From Streptomyces sp. NBC_00464 (GTDB lineage Bacteria; Actinomycetota; Actinomycetes; Streptomycetales; Streptomycetaceae), in the NCBI RefSeq assembly GCF_036013915.1, contig NZ_CP107899.1, positions 4,960,001 to 5,024,000 on the forward strand: DNA of 64,000 nt, written 5' to 3'. The notes beneath the pieces are model-generated. The model was not told where the DNA came from, made no database searches, and saw only the letters and a list, made by a program, of their open reading frames with translations. Shown piece after piece: positions 19,154 to 28,368 of this stretch; positions within the stretch are counted from its first letter, which is position 1; each line of letters begins with the position of its first letter. The translations under genes and the position numbers were made by a program.

Positions 19154-19474
19154 ATGGCGTGGGTTCTGTTGGTGGTCGCGGGTCTGCTGGAAGTGGCCTG
19201 GTCGATCGGGATGAAGTACACCGAGGGGTTCACCCGTCTGTGGCCGAGTGTGTTCACGGGGCTGGGGATTGTCGCGAGCATGCTGTTGCTGTCGCATGCG
19301 GCGCGGACTCTGCCGATCGGTACGGCGTACGGGGTGTGGGTCGGTATCGGTGCGGCGGGTGCGGCGGTGCTGGGCATGGTGGTGCTGCATGAGCCGGTGA
19401 CCGCGGCGCGGATCTTCTTTGTGTGTCTGTTGCTGGTGGCCGTGGTGGGGCTGAAGGCGACTTCGGGTCACTGA
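19154..19474 (+). CDS. sugE: SMR-family guanidinium exporter (SugE/Gdx type)
   Basis: This 106-residue, four-helix small multidrug resistance protein is a guanidinium/H+ antiporter acting as an antiparallel dimer. The essential Glu13 is in AGLLEVAWSIGMKY, and the WSxGMKY context and AYGVWVGIGAAGAAVLGM are the Gdx-type signature that separates it from EmrE. Control by the guanidine-III riboswitch just upstream supports the substrate. The stop codon overlaps that of the convergent penicillin-binding protein gene by seven bases, so the two transcripts must overlap. The start follows CGGAGG at eight bases. Confidence 0.93.
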   Translation: MAWVLLVVAGLLEVAWSIGMKYTEGFTRLWPSVFTGLGIVASMLLLSHAARTLPIGTAYGVWVGIGAAGAAVLGMVVLHEPVTAARIFFVCLLLVAVVGLKATSGH

Positions 19475-21894
19475 CGGGCGGGGGCGGCGGCGGGAGCTCG
19501 GGTGCCGCGGGCGCCTTCGAAGAAGCCTCCGCCGCCGTTGTCTCCGCCTCCGTTGTCGCCTCCGCCGTTGTTCCCACCGCCGTTGTCGCCTCCGCCCGTG
19601 CCGCCGCCCGTGTCCGCGCCGCCGTTCGTGATGCCGCCGATGGGGGTGTCGGAGGTGCCGGGGGTGGTCTGCGGTGCGGACGGGGTGGTGGTGGGCGGGG
19701 TGCTGGACGGGGTGGTCGGGGGTGTGCTGGAGGGGGTCCGGGAGGGCTGTCCGGTGGTGCCGGGTGCGGTGTTCTCCTGGGTGGGGAGTGCGGTTTCGTC
19801 GGTGCCGCTCTCCAGGTCGAGGTGGAAGTTCTCGACGGGGGTGCCGCGCAGGGCGGTCCGGGTGTACTGGGCCCAGGTCAGGGCGGGGGCGCCGCCGCCG
19901 TTGATGCGGGCCAGGCCGAGTGCTCCGTAGAGGGGCTTCTGGGCGCCGGTGTCGGGGTTCTGGCCCATGACGGCGATGACGGTGGCGAGGTCGGGGGTGT
20001 AGCCGGCGAACCAGGCGGCCTTGTCCTCCTCGGCGGTGCCGGTCTTTCCGGCGGAGGGGCGGCCGGAGCCCTGGGCCGCGGTGCCGGTGCCGCCGTCGAC
20101 GACGCTCTGGAGGATGGACGTCGTGGTGTCGGCGGCTTCGCGGGTGACGGCCTGCTGGGTGGTGCGGTCGGGGAGTTTGACGCTCTCGCCGTCCTTGGTG
20201 ACGTTGTCGACGAGGACGTGGGCGCCGTGTTTGCCGTGGTTGGCGAGGGTGGCGTAGGCCTCGGTCATGTCGAGGACGCTGGCGGTGGCGGGGCCCAGCG
20301 CGATCGAGGGGGAGGCGGTGAGGTCGGGGGTGTCCTTGGGGATGCCGAGGTCGGTGGCGGTCTGGAGGACCTTGGAGGGGCCGACGTCCTCGGCCATCTG
20401 GGCGTAGACGGCGTTGACGGATTTGTCGGTGGCGGTGCGGACGGTGATGGGGCCGTAGCTGCGGTCGTCCTCGTTGGCCGGGTCGTATCCGGTGGGTCCG
20501 TCGGGTCCCTGGACCATGCGTTTGTTGGTGCCGTCGTAGATGGTGCTGGGGGTGATGCGGCGGCCGTCCTGGGTGGTGGAGCGGTTGGCGACGGCGGAGG
20601 TGAAGACGAAGGGCTTGAAGGTGGAGCCGACCTGGTAGTCGCGGCGGGTGGCGTTGTTGACGTACTGCTTGGTGTAGTCGATGCCGCCGTACATGGCGAG
20701 GACGCGGCCGGTGGCGGGGTCGATGGAGGCGCCGCCGACGCGGACGTTGCGGTCGGCCTTGTTCTTCTTGCTGGTCTTGGACATGACGTTGTCGTCGACG
20801 GCTTTGACGAGGGCGTCCTGTTTCTTCTTCTCCAGCGTGGTGGTGATGCGGTAGCCGCGGGTGGCGAGGGTCTTCTCGTCGAGGATGTCGTTCTGGATGA
20901 GGTAGTCCTCGACGGCCTGGACGATGTAGCCGCGTTGTCCGGAGAGGCTGTTGGTGGGCTTGACGGCGCCGGGTTTGGGGAAGGTGAGGGCGGCGCGTTC
21001 GTCGGCGCCGAGCCATTCCTCCTTGACCATGCCGTCGAGTACGTAGTTCCAGCGGGCGAGGGCGGCGGGTTTGTTCTCGGGGTGGGTGACGACGTCGTAG
21101 GCGCTGGGGGCGTTGAGCAGGGAGGCGAGGTAGGCGCCTTCGGCGGTGGTGATGTCGCCGATGTCCTTGCTGTAGTAGGCCTGGGCGGCGGCCTGGATGC
21201 CGTAGGCGTTGCGGCCGAAGTAGCTGGTGTTGAGGTAGCCCTCGAAGATCTGGTCCTTGGATTCTTCGCGGTTGAGTTTGATCGCGATGAAGAATTCCTT
21301 GACCTTGCGGACGACGGTCTGTTCCTGGCCGAGGTAGTAGTTCTTGACGTACTGCTGGGTGATGGTGGAGCCGCCCTGTTTGCCCTTGCCGGTGAGGGTG
21401 TTCCAGCCGGCCCGGATCATCGCCTTGATGTCGACGGCGCGTTCGGAGTAGAAGTCGCGGTCCTCGGCGGCGAGGACGGCGTGCTGGACGTTGAGCGGGA
21501 CCTGGGCGAGTTTGACGTTCTCCCGGTTCACCTCGCCGTCGCGGGCGATGACGCTGCCGTCCTTGTAGAGGTAGACGTTGGACTGGGCGGTGGCGCTGGC
21601 GTTGGCGGGCGGGATGTCGACGAGTTGGTAGCCGGCGATGAAGCCGCCGATCAGGACCAGTGCGATGAGGAGGAGTCCGCCGAGGACCATGCGCCAGGTG
21701 GGGATGGCGCGGCGCCAGCCGGTGCGTTTGGGGCGTTTGGGCTTCCTCTGCTTCGTCCGGTTCTTGGCGCCGGTGGTGTCGGCGTCGGCCGGGGTGCCCT
21801 GTCCTGTGGGGGCGGCAGCGTCGGCAGGCAGGTCTCTGGGGGTCCAGCCCGGGTCGCCCGGGTCCCCGTTCTGCTGCTGTGGCTCGTCGCTCAT
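19468..21894 (-). CDS. Class A penicillin-binding protein (bifunctional transglycosylase/transpeptidase)
   Basis: This 808-residue membrane enzyme polymerises and crosslinks peptidoglycan. After a cytoplasmic N-terminus rich in KRPK/TRK residues comes one membrane helix (WRMVLGGLLLIALVLIGGFI). The glycosyltransferase domain has VLAAEDRDFYSERAVD, GKQGGSTITQQYVKNYYLG and LASLLNAPS. The transpeptidase domain has the active serine in GSTFKPFVF, the SVN motif in KSVNAVYAQM, and GKTGTAEE. The C-terminal about 120 residues are Thr/Pro-rich and then GGGDNGGGNN-type Gly/Asn repeats, probably a wall-spanning tail. The start at 21894 follows GGAGTC; a further upstream Met lacks a site. Confidence 0.93.
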   Translation of the reverse strand: MSDEPQQQNGDPGDPGWTPRDLPADAAAPTGQGTPADADTTGAKNRTKQRKPKRPKRTGWRRAIPTWRMVLGGLLLIALVLIGGFIAGYQLVDIPPANASATAQSNVYLYKDGSVIARDGEVNRENVKLAQVPLNVQHAVLAAEDRDFYSERAVDIKAMIRAGWNTLTGKGKQGGSTITQQYVKNYYLGQEQTVVRKVKEFFIAIKLNREESKDQIFEGYLNTSYFGRNAYGIQAAAQAYYSKDIGDITTAEGAYLASLLNAPSAYDVVTHPENKPAALARWNYVLDGMVKEEWLGADERAALTFPKPGAVKPTNSLSGQRGYIVQAVEDYLIQNDILDEKTLATRGYRITTTLEKKKQDALVKAVDDNVMSKTSKKNKADRNVRVGGASIDPATGRVLAMYGGIDYTKQYVNNATRRDYQVGSTFKPFVFTSAVANRSTTQDGRRITPSTIYDGTNKRMVQGPDGPTGYDPANEDDRSYGPITVRTATDKSVNAVYAQMAEDVGPSKVLQTATDLGIPKDTPDLTASPSIALGPATASVLDMTEAYATLANHGKHGAHVLVDNVTKDGESVKLPDRTTQQAVTREAADTTTSILQSVVDGGTGTAAQGSGRPSAGKTGTAEEDKAAWFAGYTPDLATVIAVMGQNPDTGAQKPLYGALGLARINGGGAPALTWAQYTRTALRGTPVENFHLDLESGTDETALPTQENTAPGTTGQPSRTPSSTPPTTPSSTPPTTTPSAPQTTPGTSDTPIGGITNGGADTGGGTGGGDNGGGNNGGGDNGGGDNGGGGFFEGARGTRAPAAAPARQ

Positions 21895-22066
21895 GTCGGT
21901 GCAGACTCCTCGGCCGCGGTCAGTTCCCCCATAGTGCACTTTTCTGCGGAATAACTACCGGATCGACCTTCGTAAAGCGGTCGCGGCGGTTGCCCCGGCT
22001 GGGCTAGGCTCCTGCGCTTTGGTGTCCACGCGTGGTGGGGCACCCCGATTGCGGGGGGTGGTTGCT

Positions 22067-22867
22067 GTGCGGCTCTACGCGGTGGTGGCGGCGGGCGGGT
22101 TCCGGCGCTATGCCACGTACCGGATCGAGACGGCCGCGGGGGTGTTCACCAACACCGTCTTCGGCTTCATCCTGGCGTACACGTATGCGGCGCTGTGGGA
22201 CGAGCGTCCGCAGCTCGGCGGATACGACATGTCGCAGGCGCTCACGTATGTGTGGCTGGGCCAGGCGCTTCTGATGACGTGCGTGATGATGGGCGGCGGT
22301 TTCGAGAACGAGCTGATCGAGCGGATCCGTACGGGTGATATCGCGGTCGATCTCTACCGGCCTGTTGACCTTCAACTGTGGTGGCTGGCGGGTGACTTGG
22401 GTCGGGCGGCGTTTCATCTGCTGGGGCGCGGCATCGTGCCGATGGTCCTCGGTTCGCTCGCGTTCGATCTGGTGATGCCCGCGTCGCCGGGGACCTGGGT
22501 GGCGTTCCTGGTCGCGGTGGCGCTGGGTGTCGTGGTGAGTTTCGCGCTCCGCTATCTGGTCGCGCTGTCGGCGTTCTGGCTGATGGACGGGGCGGGGGTG
22601 GCGCAGATGTCGTTCCTGGCGGGGATGTTCTTCTCGGGGATGCTGCTGCCGCTGAATCTGTTCCCGGGGCTGCTGGGTGAGGTGGCGCGGGCGCTGCCGT
22701 GGTCGGCGCTGCTCCAGGTGCCGGCCGATGTGTTCCTCGGCAAGCACACGGGCTGGGGTCTGGTGCGGGTGTACGCGTTCCAGGCGGGCTGGGCGCTGGT
22801 GCTGCTGCTGGCGGGGCGGTTGGTTCAGTCGGTGGCGACGCGGAGGGTGGTGGTCCAGGGTGGCTGA
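22067..22867 (+). CDS. ABC-2 type exporter permease (first of two)
   Basis: A 266-residue membrane protein with about six hydrophobic segments begins MRLYAVVAAGGFRRYATYRI and contains GDIAVDLYRPVDLQLWWLAG, typical of the permease family paired with ViologenR/daunorubicin-type ATPases (similar in organisation to the Synechocystis methyl-viologen exporter). GTG 22067 was chosen as start because GGGGGG lies eight bases before it. It overlaps the next permease by eight bases. With the second permease and the ATPase downstream it should form a heterodimeric exporter of unknown substrate. Confidence 0.85.
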   Translation: MRLYAVVAAGGFRRYATYRIETAAGVFTNTVFGFILAYTYAALWDERPQLGGYDMSQALTYVWLGQALLMTCVMMGGGFENELIERIRTGDIAVDLYRPVDLQLWWLAGDLGRAAFHLLGRGIVPMVLGSLAFDLVMPASPGTWVAFLVAVALGVVVSFALRYLVALSAFWLMDGAGVAQMSFLAGMFFSGMLLPLNLFPGLLGEVARALPWSALLQVPADVFLGKHTGWGLVRVYAFQAGWALVLLLAGRLVQSVATRRVVVQGG

Positions 22868-23729
22868 GGTGGTGGACGCGGTCGTGGGGGACGCGCCCGA
22901 TGCGGTGTTCGTTCCCCGGTCGCGGGTGGTCGAGGGGGTCCGGGCGTACGGGCTGATCGTCGCGATGTGGCTGCGCTCGACGATGGCGTACCGGGCGTCG
23001 TTCGTGATGATGGCGCTCGGGAACTTCGCGGCGACGGCGTTCGACTTTGTCACGATCGTGCTGATGTTCTCGCACGTGGATGTGCTGGGCGGGTTCACGC
23101 TGCCGGAGATCGCCCTGTTGTATGGGTCGGCGGGTATGGCGTTCGGGCTGGCGGATCTGCTGATGGGGTCGATGGACCGGCTGGGCCAGCGGGTGCGGGA
23201 CGGCACGCTGGACACGTTGCTGGTGCGGCCGGTCCCGGTGATCGCGCAGGTGGCGGCGGACCGGTTCGCGCTGCGCAGGCTGGGGCGGGTGTCCCAGGGG
23301 CTGCTGGTGTTCGGCTATGCGCTGGTGACGCTGGACATCGGGTGGACCGTGGCGAAGGTGGTGCTGGTGCCGCTGATGGTGCTGAGCGGGGCGGCGATCT
23401 TCTCGGCGGTGTTCGTGGCCGGCGGGGCGTTCCAGTTCGTCGCGCAGGATGCCTCGCAGGTGCAGAACTCCTTTACGTACGGAGGGGCGACGCTGCTCCA
23501 GTACCCGCCGTCGGTGTTCGCGACGGATCTGGTGCGCGGGGTGACGTTCGTCGTGCCGCTGGCTTTCGTGAACTGGCTGCCTTGTCTGTATGTGCTGGGC
23601 CGGGACTATCCGCTGGGGCTGCCGGACTGGGTGGCGTTCCTGCCACCGCTGGTGGCGGGCGTGTGCTGGGTGGGTGCGGGTCTGGCGTGGCGGGCGGGGC
23701 TGAGGGCGTACCGGAGCACGGGAAGTTGA
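22860..23729 (+). CDS. ABC-2 type exporter permease (second of two)
   Basis: A 289-residue membrane protein with about six helices: GLIVAMWLRSTMAYRASFVM, LLYGSAGMAFGLADLLMGSM, GTLDTLLVRPVPVIAQVAAD, then FSAVFVAGGAFQFVAQDASQ and SFTYGGATLLQYPPSVFATD. The RVRDGTLDTLLVRPV and TYGGxTLxxYP motifs mark the second-permease subtype (DUF990-like). The GTG start at 22860 lies within the end of the first permease gene, so translation is coupled. Partner of the upstream permease and the downstream ATPase. Confidence 0.87.
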   Translation: MAEVVDAVVGDAPDAVFVPRSRVVEGVRAYGLIVAMWLRSTMAYRASFVMMALGNFAATAFDFVTIVLMFSHVDVLGGFTLPEIALLYGSAGMAFGLADLLMGSMDRLGQRVRDGTLDTLLVRPVPVIAQVAADRFALRRLGRVSQGLLVFGYALVTLDIGWTVAKVVLVPLMVLSGAAIFSAVFVAGGAFQFVAQDASQVQNSFTYGGATLLQYPPSVFATDLVRGVTFVVPLAFVNWLPCLYVLGRDYPLGLPDWVAFLPPLVAGVCWVGAGLAWRAGLRAYRSTGS

Positions 23730-23762
23730 CGGAGTGACGGGCGAGAAGGGGCGTGAAGGGGT

Positions 23763-24746
23763 GTGAAGGGTATGGATACGGACTTCATCGAGCTCGACGG
23801 TGTCGAGAAGGTCTTCGACGTCCGCCGCAGGACGGGTTTCCTGCGCAGCGAACGTCGTGAGGTGCGGGCCGTGGACGGGATCAGTTTTCGCGTGGCGCGC
23901 GGTGAGATGGTCGGTTACATCGGCCCGAACGGGGCGGGGAAGTCGACGACGATCAAGATGCTGACCGGGATCCTCACCCCGAGTGGGGGTTCGCTGCGGG
24001 TGGCGGGCATCGATCCGTCCCGGGAGCGTACGAGGCTGGCGCAGCGGATCGGTGTGGTCTTCGGGCAGCGCACCACGCTGTGGTGGGACCTGCCGTTGCG
24101 TGACTCGTACCGGCTGATGCACCGGATGTACCGGATTCCCGATGACCGCTTCCGCGTCAACATGGACCGCTGCATCGAACTCCTCGACCTGGCCGAGCTG
24201 TTGGACGTGCCGGTGCGGCAGTTGTCGCTGGGGCAGCGGATGCGTGGCGACATCGCGGCGGCGCTGTTGCACGATCCGGAGGTGTTGTATCTGGACGAGC
24301 CGACGATCGGCCTCGATGTGGTGTCGAAGGCCAAGGTCCGTGGATTTCTGCGGGACTTGAACGTGGAGCGGGGTACGACGGTGCTGCTCACCACGCACGA
24401 TCTGACCGATATCGAGCAGTTGTGCAAGCGGGTGATGGTGATCGATCACGGCCGTCTGATGTACGACGGTGCGCTCGCGGGGCTGCATGAGGTGGGCGAG
24501 AGCGAGCGGATGCTCGTGGTGGATCTGGAGCGTGAACTCCCGCCGATCAGGCTGGAGTCGGAGCCGTCGGTGCGTACGGTGAAGGTGGAGGGGGTGCGGC
24601 AGTGGCTGGCGTTCCCGGCGTCCGCTTCGGCGGCGCCGCTGGTGGCGCGGATCGCCGCCGAGTACCCGTTGATGGACCTGTCGGTGCGGGAGCCGGACAT
24701 CGAGGCCGTGATCGCGAAGATGTACGCGTCGGCTACCTGTCTGTAG
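23763..24746 (+). CDS. ABC exporter ATP-binding protein
   Basis: A 327-residue nucleotide-binding subunit. Walker A is GYIGPNGAGKSTTIKMLTG, the Q-loop region VVFGQRTTLWWDLP, the signature LSLGQRMRGDIAAALLHDPE (LSxGQ form), Walker B VLYLDEPTIGLD, and the switch His is in LLTTHDLTD. The 60-residue C-terminal extension (from about 265) is typical of drug-export ATPases. The start could be GTG 23763 or ATG 23772; neither has ideal ribosome-site spacing. It lies 33 bases after the second permease and completes the exporter. Confidence 0.92.
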   Translation: MKGMDTDFIELDGVEKVFDVRRRTGFLRSERREVRAVDGISFRVARGEMVGYIGPNGAGKSTTIKMLTGILTPSGGSLRVAGIDPSRERTRLAQRIGVVFGQRTTLWWDLPLRDSYRLMHRMYRIPDDRFRVNMDRCIELLDLAELLDVPVRQLSLGQRMRGDIAAALLHDPEVLYLDEPTIGLDVVSKAKVRGFLRDLNVERGTTVLLTTHDLTDIEQLCKRVMVIDHGRLMYDGALAGLHEVGESERMLVVDLERELPPIRLESEPSVRTVKVEGVRQWLAFPASASAAPLVARIAAEYPLMDLSVREPDIEAVIAKMYASATCL

Positions 24747-24786
24747 ATCGGTGACGGGAGCGGGCGCGTTCAATAGGCTGCACGGT

Positions 24787-25497
24787 ATGACAAGCGAACT
24801 TCCGGATATGCGCGCCTCCGATACCGAACGTGAACGGATCGCCGAGATTCTGCGTGAGGCGATGGCCGAGGGGCGGCTGGAGATGGAGGAGTTCGAGACC
24901 CGTCTCGACGCCGCCTACAAGGCCCGCACGCATGGTGAGCTGGAACCGCTCGTCCGCGATCTGCCGGGCCCCGGGGCCGCGGTGGCGCCGGTGGCCGGGG
25001 GGCAGCCGCGGACGGGTTCGATGGCCCGTTGGTCGGAGCGCGTCGGGAAGCCGGCGACGTCCGGCGGCGGCTTCGCGCTCTGGGGCGGGTTCCGGCGTCA
25101 GGGGAACTGGACCATCGGCCGGGTGTTCACAGCGTTCGCGATGTGGGGCGGTGGCCGCATCGATCTGCGTGAGGCGAATTTCGAGACCCCCGAGGTGGTC
25201 ATCCGCTGCTTCACGATCATGGGTGGCATTCATGTGACGGTTCCCCCGGACCTGAACGTGGACGTCCGTGGCATCGGCATCATGGGCGGCTTCCGGGAAC
25301 GCTCGAAGGACGCCGGGATCCCCGCGCCGGATGCTCCCCGGGTGCGGATCACCGGCTTCGCGCTGATGGGCGGGGTCGGTGTGGAGCACAAGCGGAGCAG
25401 GGCGGAGAAGCAGCGCCTGCGGGATGCGGAGACGCAGCGCCTGCGGGATGCGCAGACGCGGCGTCCGCGGCTGGAGAAGGGCGACGACGGCCGGTAG
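24787..25497 (+). CDS. DUF1707 / LiaF-like cell-envelope stress protein
   Basis: A 236-residue protein starts MTSELPDMRASDTERERIAE; the MRASDxDRExxxxxLxxAxxEGRL pattern (here ILREAMAEGRLEMEEFETRL) is the DUF1707 signature. The second half resembles the C-terminal LiaF/cell-wall-active antibiotic response domain, with repeated MGG motifs (FTIMGGIHVTVPPDLNVDV, GIGIMGGFRERS, FALMGGVGVEHK). There is no transmembrane helix. The C-terminus contains a perfect eight-residue duplication, QRLRDAET/QRLRDAQT, encoded by a 24-base tandem repeat. The likely role is envelope-stress signalling (inference from family). Confidence 0.85.
   Translation: MTSELPDMRASDTERERIAEILREAMAEGRLEMEEFETRLDAAYKARTHGELEPLVRDLPGPGAAVAPVAGGQPRTGSMARWSERVGKPATSGGGFALWGGFRRQGNWTIGRVFTAFAMWGGGRIDLREANFETPEVVIRCFTIMGGIHVTVPPDLNVDVRGIGIMGGFRERSKDAGIPAPDAPRVRITGFALMGGVGVEHKRSRAEKQRLRDAETQRLRDAQTRRPRLEKGDDGR
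25411..25458 (+). repeat. 24-base in-frame tandem duplication in the DUF1707 gene
   Basis: Two units, 25411-25434 and 25435-25458, differ at one base (ggagacg versus gcagacg). They encode QRLRDAET and QRLRDAQT in the charged C-terminal helix. Copy number may vary by strand slippage. Confidence 0.9.
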
Positions 25498-25547
25498 GGC
25501 GGGGCGATTTCGGCAGCCCTGCCGGTGAACCCCGCCGCCCCTCCCCG

Positions 25548-26789
25548 TTACAGCGCGTCCGACGAGGGCCGGGTCCGCAGCAGTTCGGCCACGTCGGGCA
25601 GGGAGCCCAGGCGCTGGTAGCCGGCGTTGTTCAGGTGGACGTGGTCGCCGGAGTCGTAGGCGGGCAGCAGCCGGTCCGGGTGCGAGGGGTCGCGTACCGC
25701 GCTCTCGAAGTCGAGGACCTCGTCGAAGATCCCGCCGGCCCGGATCGTCGCGTTGACCTGGCCGTGTACGACGTTCTGGGCGGGGGTCCAGTCGCGGTAG
25801 CCCTTGTACGGCATCAGGGTCGTGCCGATGACCCGCAGTCCGCGGGCGTGCGCACGCTCGGTCAGGGTGCGCAGGGCGTCCGTGATCCGTGCGGGGCTCG
25901 TCTCCCGGGGAAGGGCCTGGATGTCGTTGATGCCGAGGGCGATGACGACGGTCTTCGCCCCGGTGATGCTCAGGACGTCGCGATCGAAGCGGTCGAGGGC
26001 GCGCTGCCCGATCCCGTTGAGCAGGAGGCGGTTGCCGCCGATGCCCTGGTTGACCACCGCGTACCGGCCGTGCAGCCGGTCGGCGAGGACGTCGGGCCAG
26101 CGGTGGTTCGTGTCGGTGGTGGAGCCGCTGCCCGCGGTGAGCGAGTCGCCGAATGCCACGAGGGTCCCGGTGGCGTTCTCGGCCCGCACGTCGACGGCGG
26201 TGAGGTAGCGCCAGTCCGTGGTGCGCCGCACGCCCTGCGGTTCATCGGTGAAGGACGTCTGGTGGCTGTTGGGGTGGACGGTGACCGGGCCCCGGGCCTT
26301 GGGGGTGCGCAGGGTGACGACGAGATCGGAGTCGGCGGCGACCGGGACGACGACGGGGTCGCTGATGATCTGCCCGCCGGCGGCGACCGTCGCGGAGGCT
26401 GCCCCGCGGAACGTGACCGGGAGGGCGTTCACGGTGACGCGGTCGATGAGCAGCGGATGCGTACCGAAGAGGTTGGACAGGGTGACGCGGGCCGCGTCGC
26501 CGCCGATGCTGGTGTGCACGACGTTACGGATGGTGCGCAGGGCCGGGTCTGTGCCCCGGTCCTGGTCGATCGCCCCGTTCACGGGGGCCGCCGCCCAGGT
26601 GGCGAGCCAGTGGCCGGTGGAGTGGGCCCGTGCGGCGGGGGTCCTGGCCACGCCCTGCGGGCCGGAGGCGGCGACCGTCTTCGGCGGCCCGGAGAACAGC
26701 AGGGAGCCCGCGAACGCCACGACGGCGGCGAGCGCGGCGGTGCCCGCCATGAGGGCTATGAAGAGGGCGTACTCGCGGCGCCTGGGCAT
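25548..26789 (-). CDS. Secreted SGNH/GDSL-family hydrolase
   Basis: A 413-residue esterase-like protein has an N-terminal signal anchor (MPRRREYALFIALMAGTAAL and a further hydrophobic stretch to about residue 33) and is probably exported. A beta-rich N-terminal domain (about 60-210) precedes the SGNH hydrolase domain. Block I is LVAFGDSLTAGSGS with the nucleophile Ser, block II has GIGGNRLL, block III is ALGINDIQA, and block V is SGDHVHLNNAGY with the catalytic Asp-x-x-His. This domain pair is common in Streptomyces extracellular esterases and carbohydrate deacetylases. Substrate unknown. The start at 26789 follows AAGGAGA. Confidence 0.9.
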   Translation of the reverse strand: MPRRREYALFIALMAGTAALAAVVAFAGSLLFSGPPKTVAASGPQGVARTPAARAHSTGHWLATWAAAPVNGAIDQDRGTDPALRTIRNVVHTSIGGDAARVTLSNLFGTHPLLIDRVTVNALPVTFRGAASATVAAGGQIISDPVVVPVAADSDLVVTLRTPKARGPVTVHPNSHQTSFTDEPQGVRRTTDWRYLTAVDVRAENATGTLVAFGDSLTAGSGSTTDTNHRWPDVLADRLHGRYAVVNQGIGGNRLLLNGIGQRALDRFDRDVLSITGAKTVVIALGINDIQALPRETSPARITDALRTLTERAHARGLRVIGTTLMPYKGYRDWTPAQNVVHGQVNATIRAGGIFDEVLDFESAVRDPSHPDRLLPAYDSGDHVHLNNAGYQRLGSLPDVAELLRTRPSSDAL

Positions 26790-26945
26790 GGACGGTGTGT
26801 CTCCTTGTTCGTTTGTGGGTCTGAACCATGATGCGGCAGGGCTCGGGGAACTCGACATGCGGCCCGGGAGTAGGTCAGGCAGGACGCGTTGAGGACAATG
26901 CGTACGGGGCGCCGGGGACGACGGGTACGCGGACGGGTGGAGCGG

Positions 26946-28334
26946 ATGGAACGGATCGAAGGCACGGCCGAGGACGCGGTGGCCGGAGCGGCGGACACCG
27001 GCACGGGCGCGGGCGGTCCGGGGGAGGGGCCGGGGCGGCGGGCGGGTCCCCGTCCGTCGGCGTCCCTCGCCTCGTTCGCGTACACCGCGGCGGACGAGGA
27101 GAAGCGTCGTGGCGTACGCCGTATGAAGACCACGGCCACCGGCCTCCTTCTGCTGGTCGCGCTGGTGTACGTCCTCGCCACCTGGGCGAAGAACGAGGGT
27201 GTGGGCGGCTGGCCGGGCTTCGTCGCAGCGGCCGCCGAGGCGGGCATGGTGGGTGCGCTGGCAGACTGGTTCGCCGTCACGGCCCTCTTCAAGCGTCCGC
27301 TCGGACTGCTGATTCCGCACACCGCCATCATTCCCACGAAGAAGGACCAGCTGGGGGCCTCACTCGGTTCCTTCGTCGGCGAGAACTTTCTGTCGGGCGG
27401 CGTCGTCCGCGACCGGATCCACTCGCTCTCCATCGGTGGCCGGCTGGGTGCCTGGCTCGCGGAGCCGGAGCACGCGGACCGGGTCACGGCCGAGCTGTCG
27501 ACCGCGTTGCGGGGTGCGCTGACCGTGCTTCGGGATGCGGATGTGCAGGCAGTGGTCGGTGAGGCGATCACCCGGCGGGCGAACGCGGCGGAGGTCGGTC
27601 CCGGCCTCGGGAAGATGCTGGAGAAGGTCGTCGCGGACGGCGGCCACCGCAAGGTGGTGGACCTGATCTGTGTGCGGGCGCACGACTGGCTGGTGGAGCA
27701 CAACGACTCGGTGATGGACGCGGTGCAGGGCGGTGCGCCGGGCTGGACCCCGCGGTTCGTCGACAAGCGGGTGGGCGAGCGTGTCTACAAGGAACTGCTG
27801 CGGTTCATCACGGAGATGCGCGACATGCCGGGGCATCCGGCGCGCGGCTCGATTGACACGTTCCTCACGGACTTCGCGGCGGATCTCCAGACGGATTCGG
27901 AGACCAGGGCCCGGGTGGAGCGGCTGAAGTCGGAGATCCTGGGCCGCGGCGAGGTCCAGGACGTCATCGCCTCGGCCTGGTCGTCCGTGCGCACGATGGT
28001 GATCGCGGCGGCGGAGGACGAGCGGAGCGAGCTGCGGCTGCGGGCCCGTGCCTCACTGATGGCGCTGGGCGCCAGGCTGGCGACGGACGGGCGGCTCCAG
28101 GCGAAGCTGGAGGGCTGGGTGGAGGACGCGGCGGTGTATGTCGTGACGACGTACCGGGCGGAGATCACCTCGCTGATCAGCGACACGGTGGCCGGCTGGG
28201 ACGCGGACCAGACGTCGAAGAAGATCGAGGCCCACATCGGCCGTGACCTGCAGTTCATCCGGATCAACGGCACGGTGGTGGGTGCGCTGGCGGGGCTGGT
28301 GATCTATTCGGTGTCGCGGGCGTTCGGGGCCTGA
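26946..28334 (+). CDS. DUF445 family membrane protein
   Basis: A 462-residue protein has a charged N-terminus, one clear membrane helix (TTATGLLLLVALVYVLATWA) and the DUF445 core: EAGMVGALADWFAVTALFKR, PLGLLIPHTAIIPTKKDQLG and SLGSFVGENFLS. The long helical region carries RVYKELLRFITEMRD, and the C-terminal helix NGTVVGALAGLVIYSV re-enters the membrane. Function unknown; the family (YjiN/YheB-like) is widespread. The ATG at 26946 gives MERIEGTAED; the ATG at 26889 is an alternative with GAGG close upstream. Divergent from the SGNH hydrolase. Confidence 0.87.
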   Translation: MERIEGTAEDAVAGAADTGTGAGGPGEGPGRRAGPRPSASLASFAYTAADEEKRRGVRRMKTTATGLLLLVALVYVLATWAKNEGVGGWPGFVAAAAEAGMVGALADWFAVTALFKRPLGLLIPHTAIIPTKKDQLGASLGSFVGENFLSGGVVRDRIHSLSIGGRLGAWLAEPEHADRVTAELSTALRGALTVLRDADVQAVVGEAITRRANAAEVGPGLGKMLEKVVADGGHRKVVDLICVRAHDWLVEHNDSVMDAVQGGAPGWTPRFVDKRVGERVYKELLRFITEMRDMPGHPARGSIDTFLTDFAADLQTDSETRARVERLKSEILGRGEVQDVIASAWSSVRTMVIAAAEDERSELRLRARASLMALGARLATDGRLQAKLEGWVEDAAVYVVTTYRAEITSLISDTVAGWDADQTSKKIEAHIGRDLQFIRINGTVVGALAGLVIYSVSRAFGA

Positions 28335-28368
28335 CGACGGCCGGATCAAGCCCGTCGAGGGGGTCGCC

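Noticed and set aside
19423..21954. Long plus-strand frame antisense to the PBP gene
   Set aside because: It mirrors the real PBP codons in a Gly/Val-rich pattern; the minus strand has complete PBP motifs. It is a high-GC shadow frame.
22242..24773. 843-codon minus frame opposite the ABC exporter genes
   Set aside because: Arg/His/Gln-rich low-complexity translation without domains; all three exporter genes on the plus strand have full motifs.
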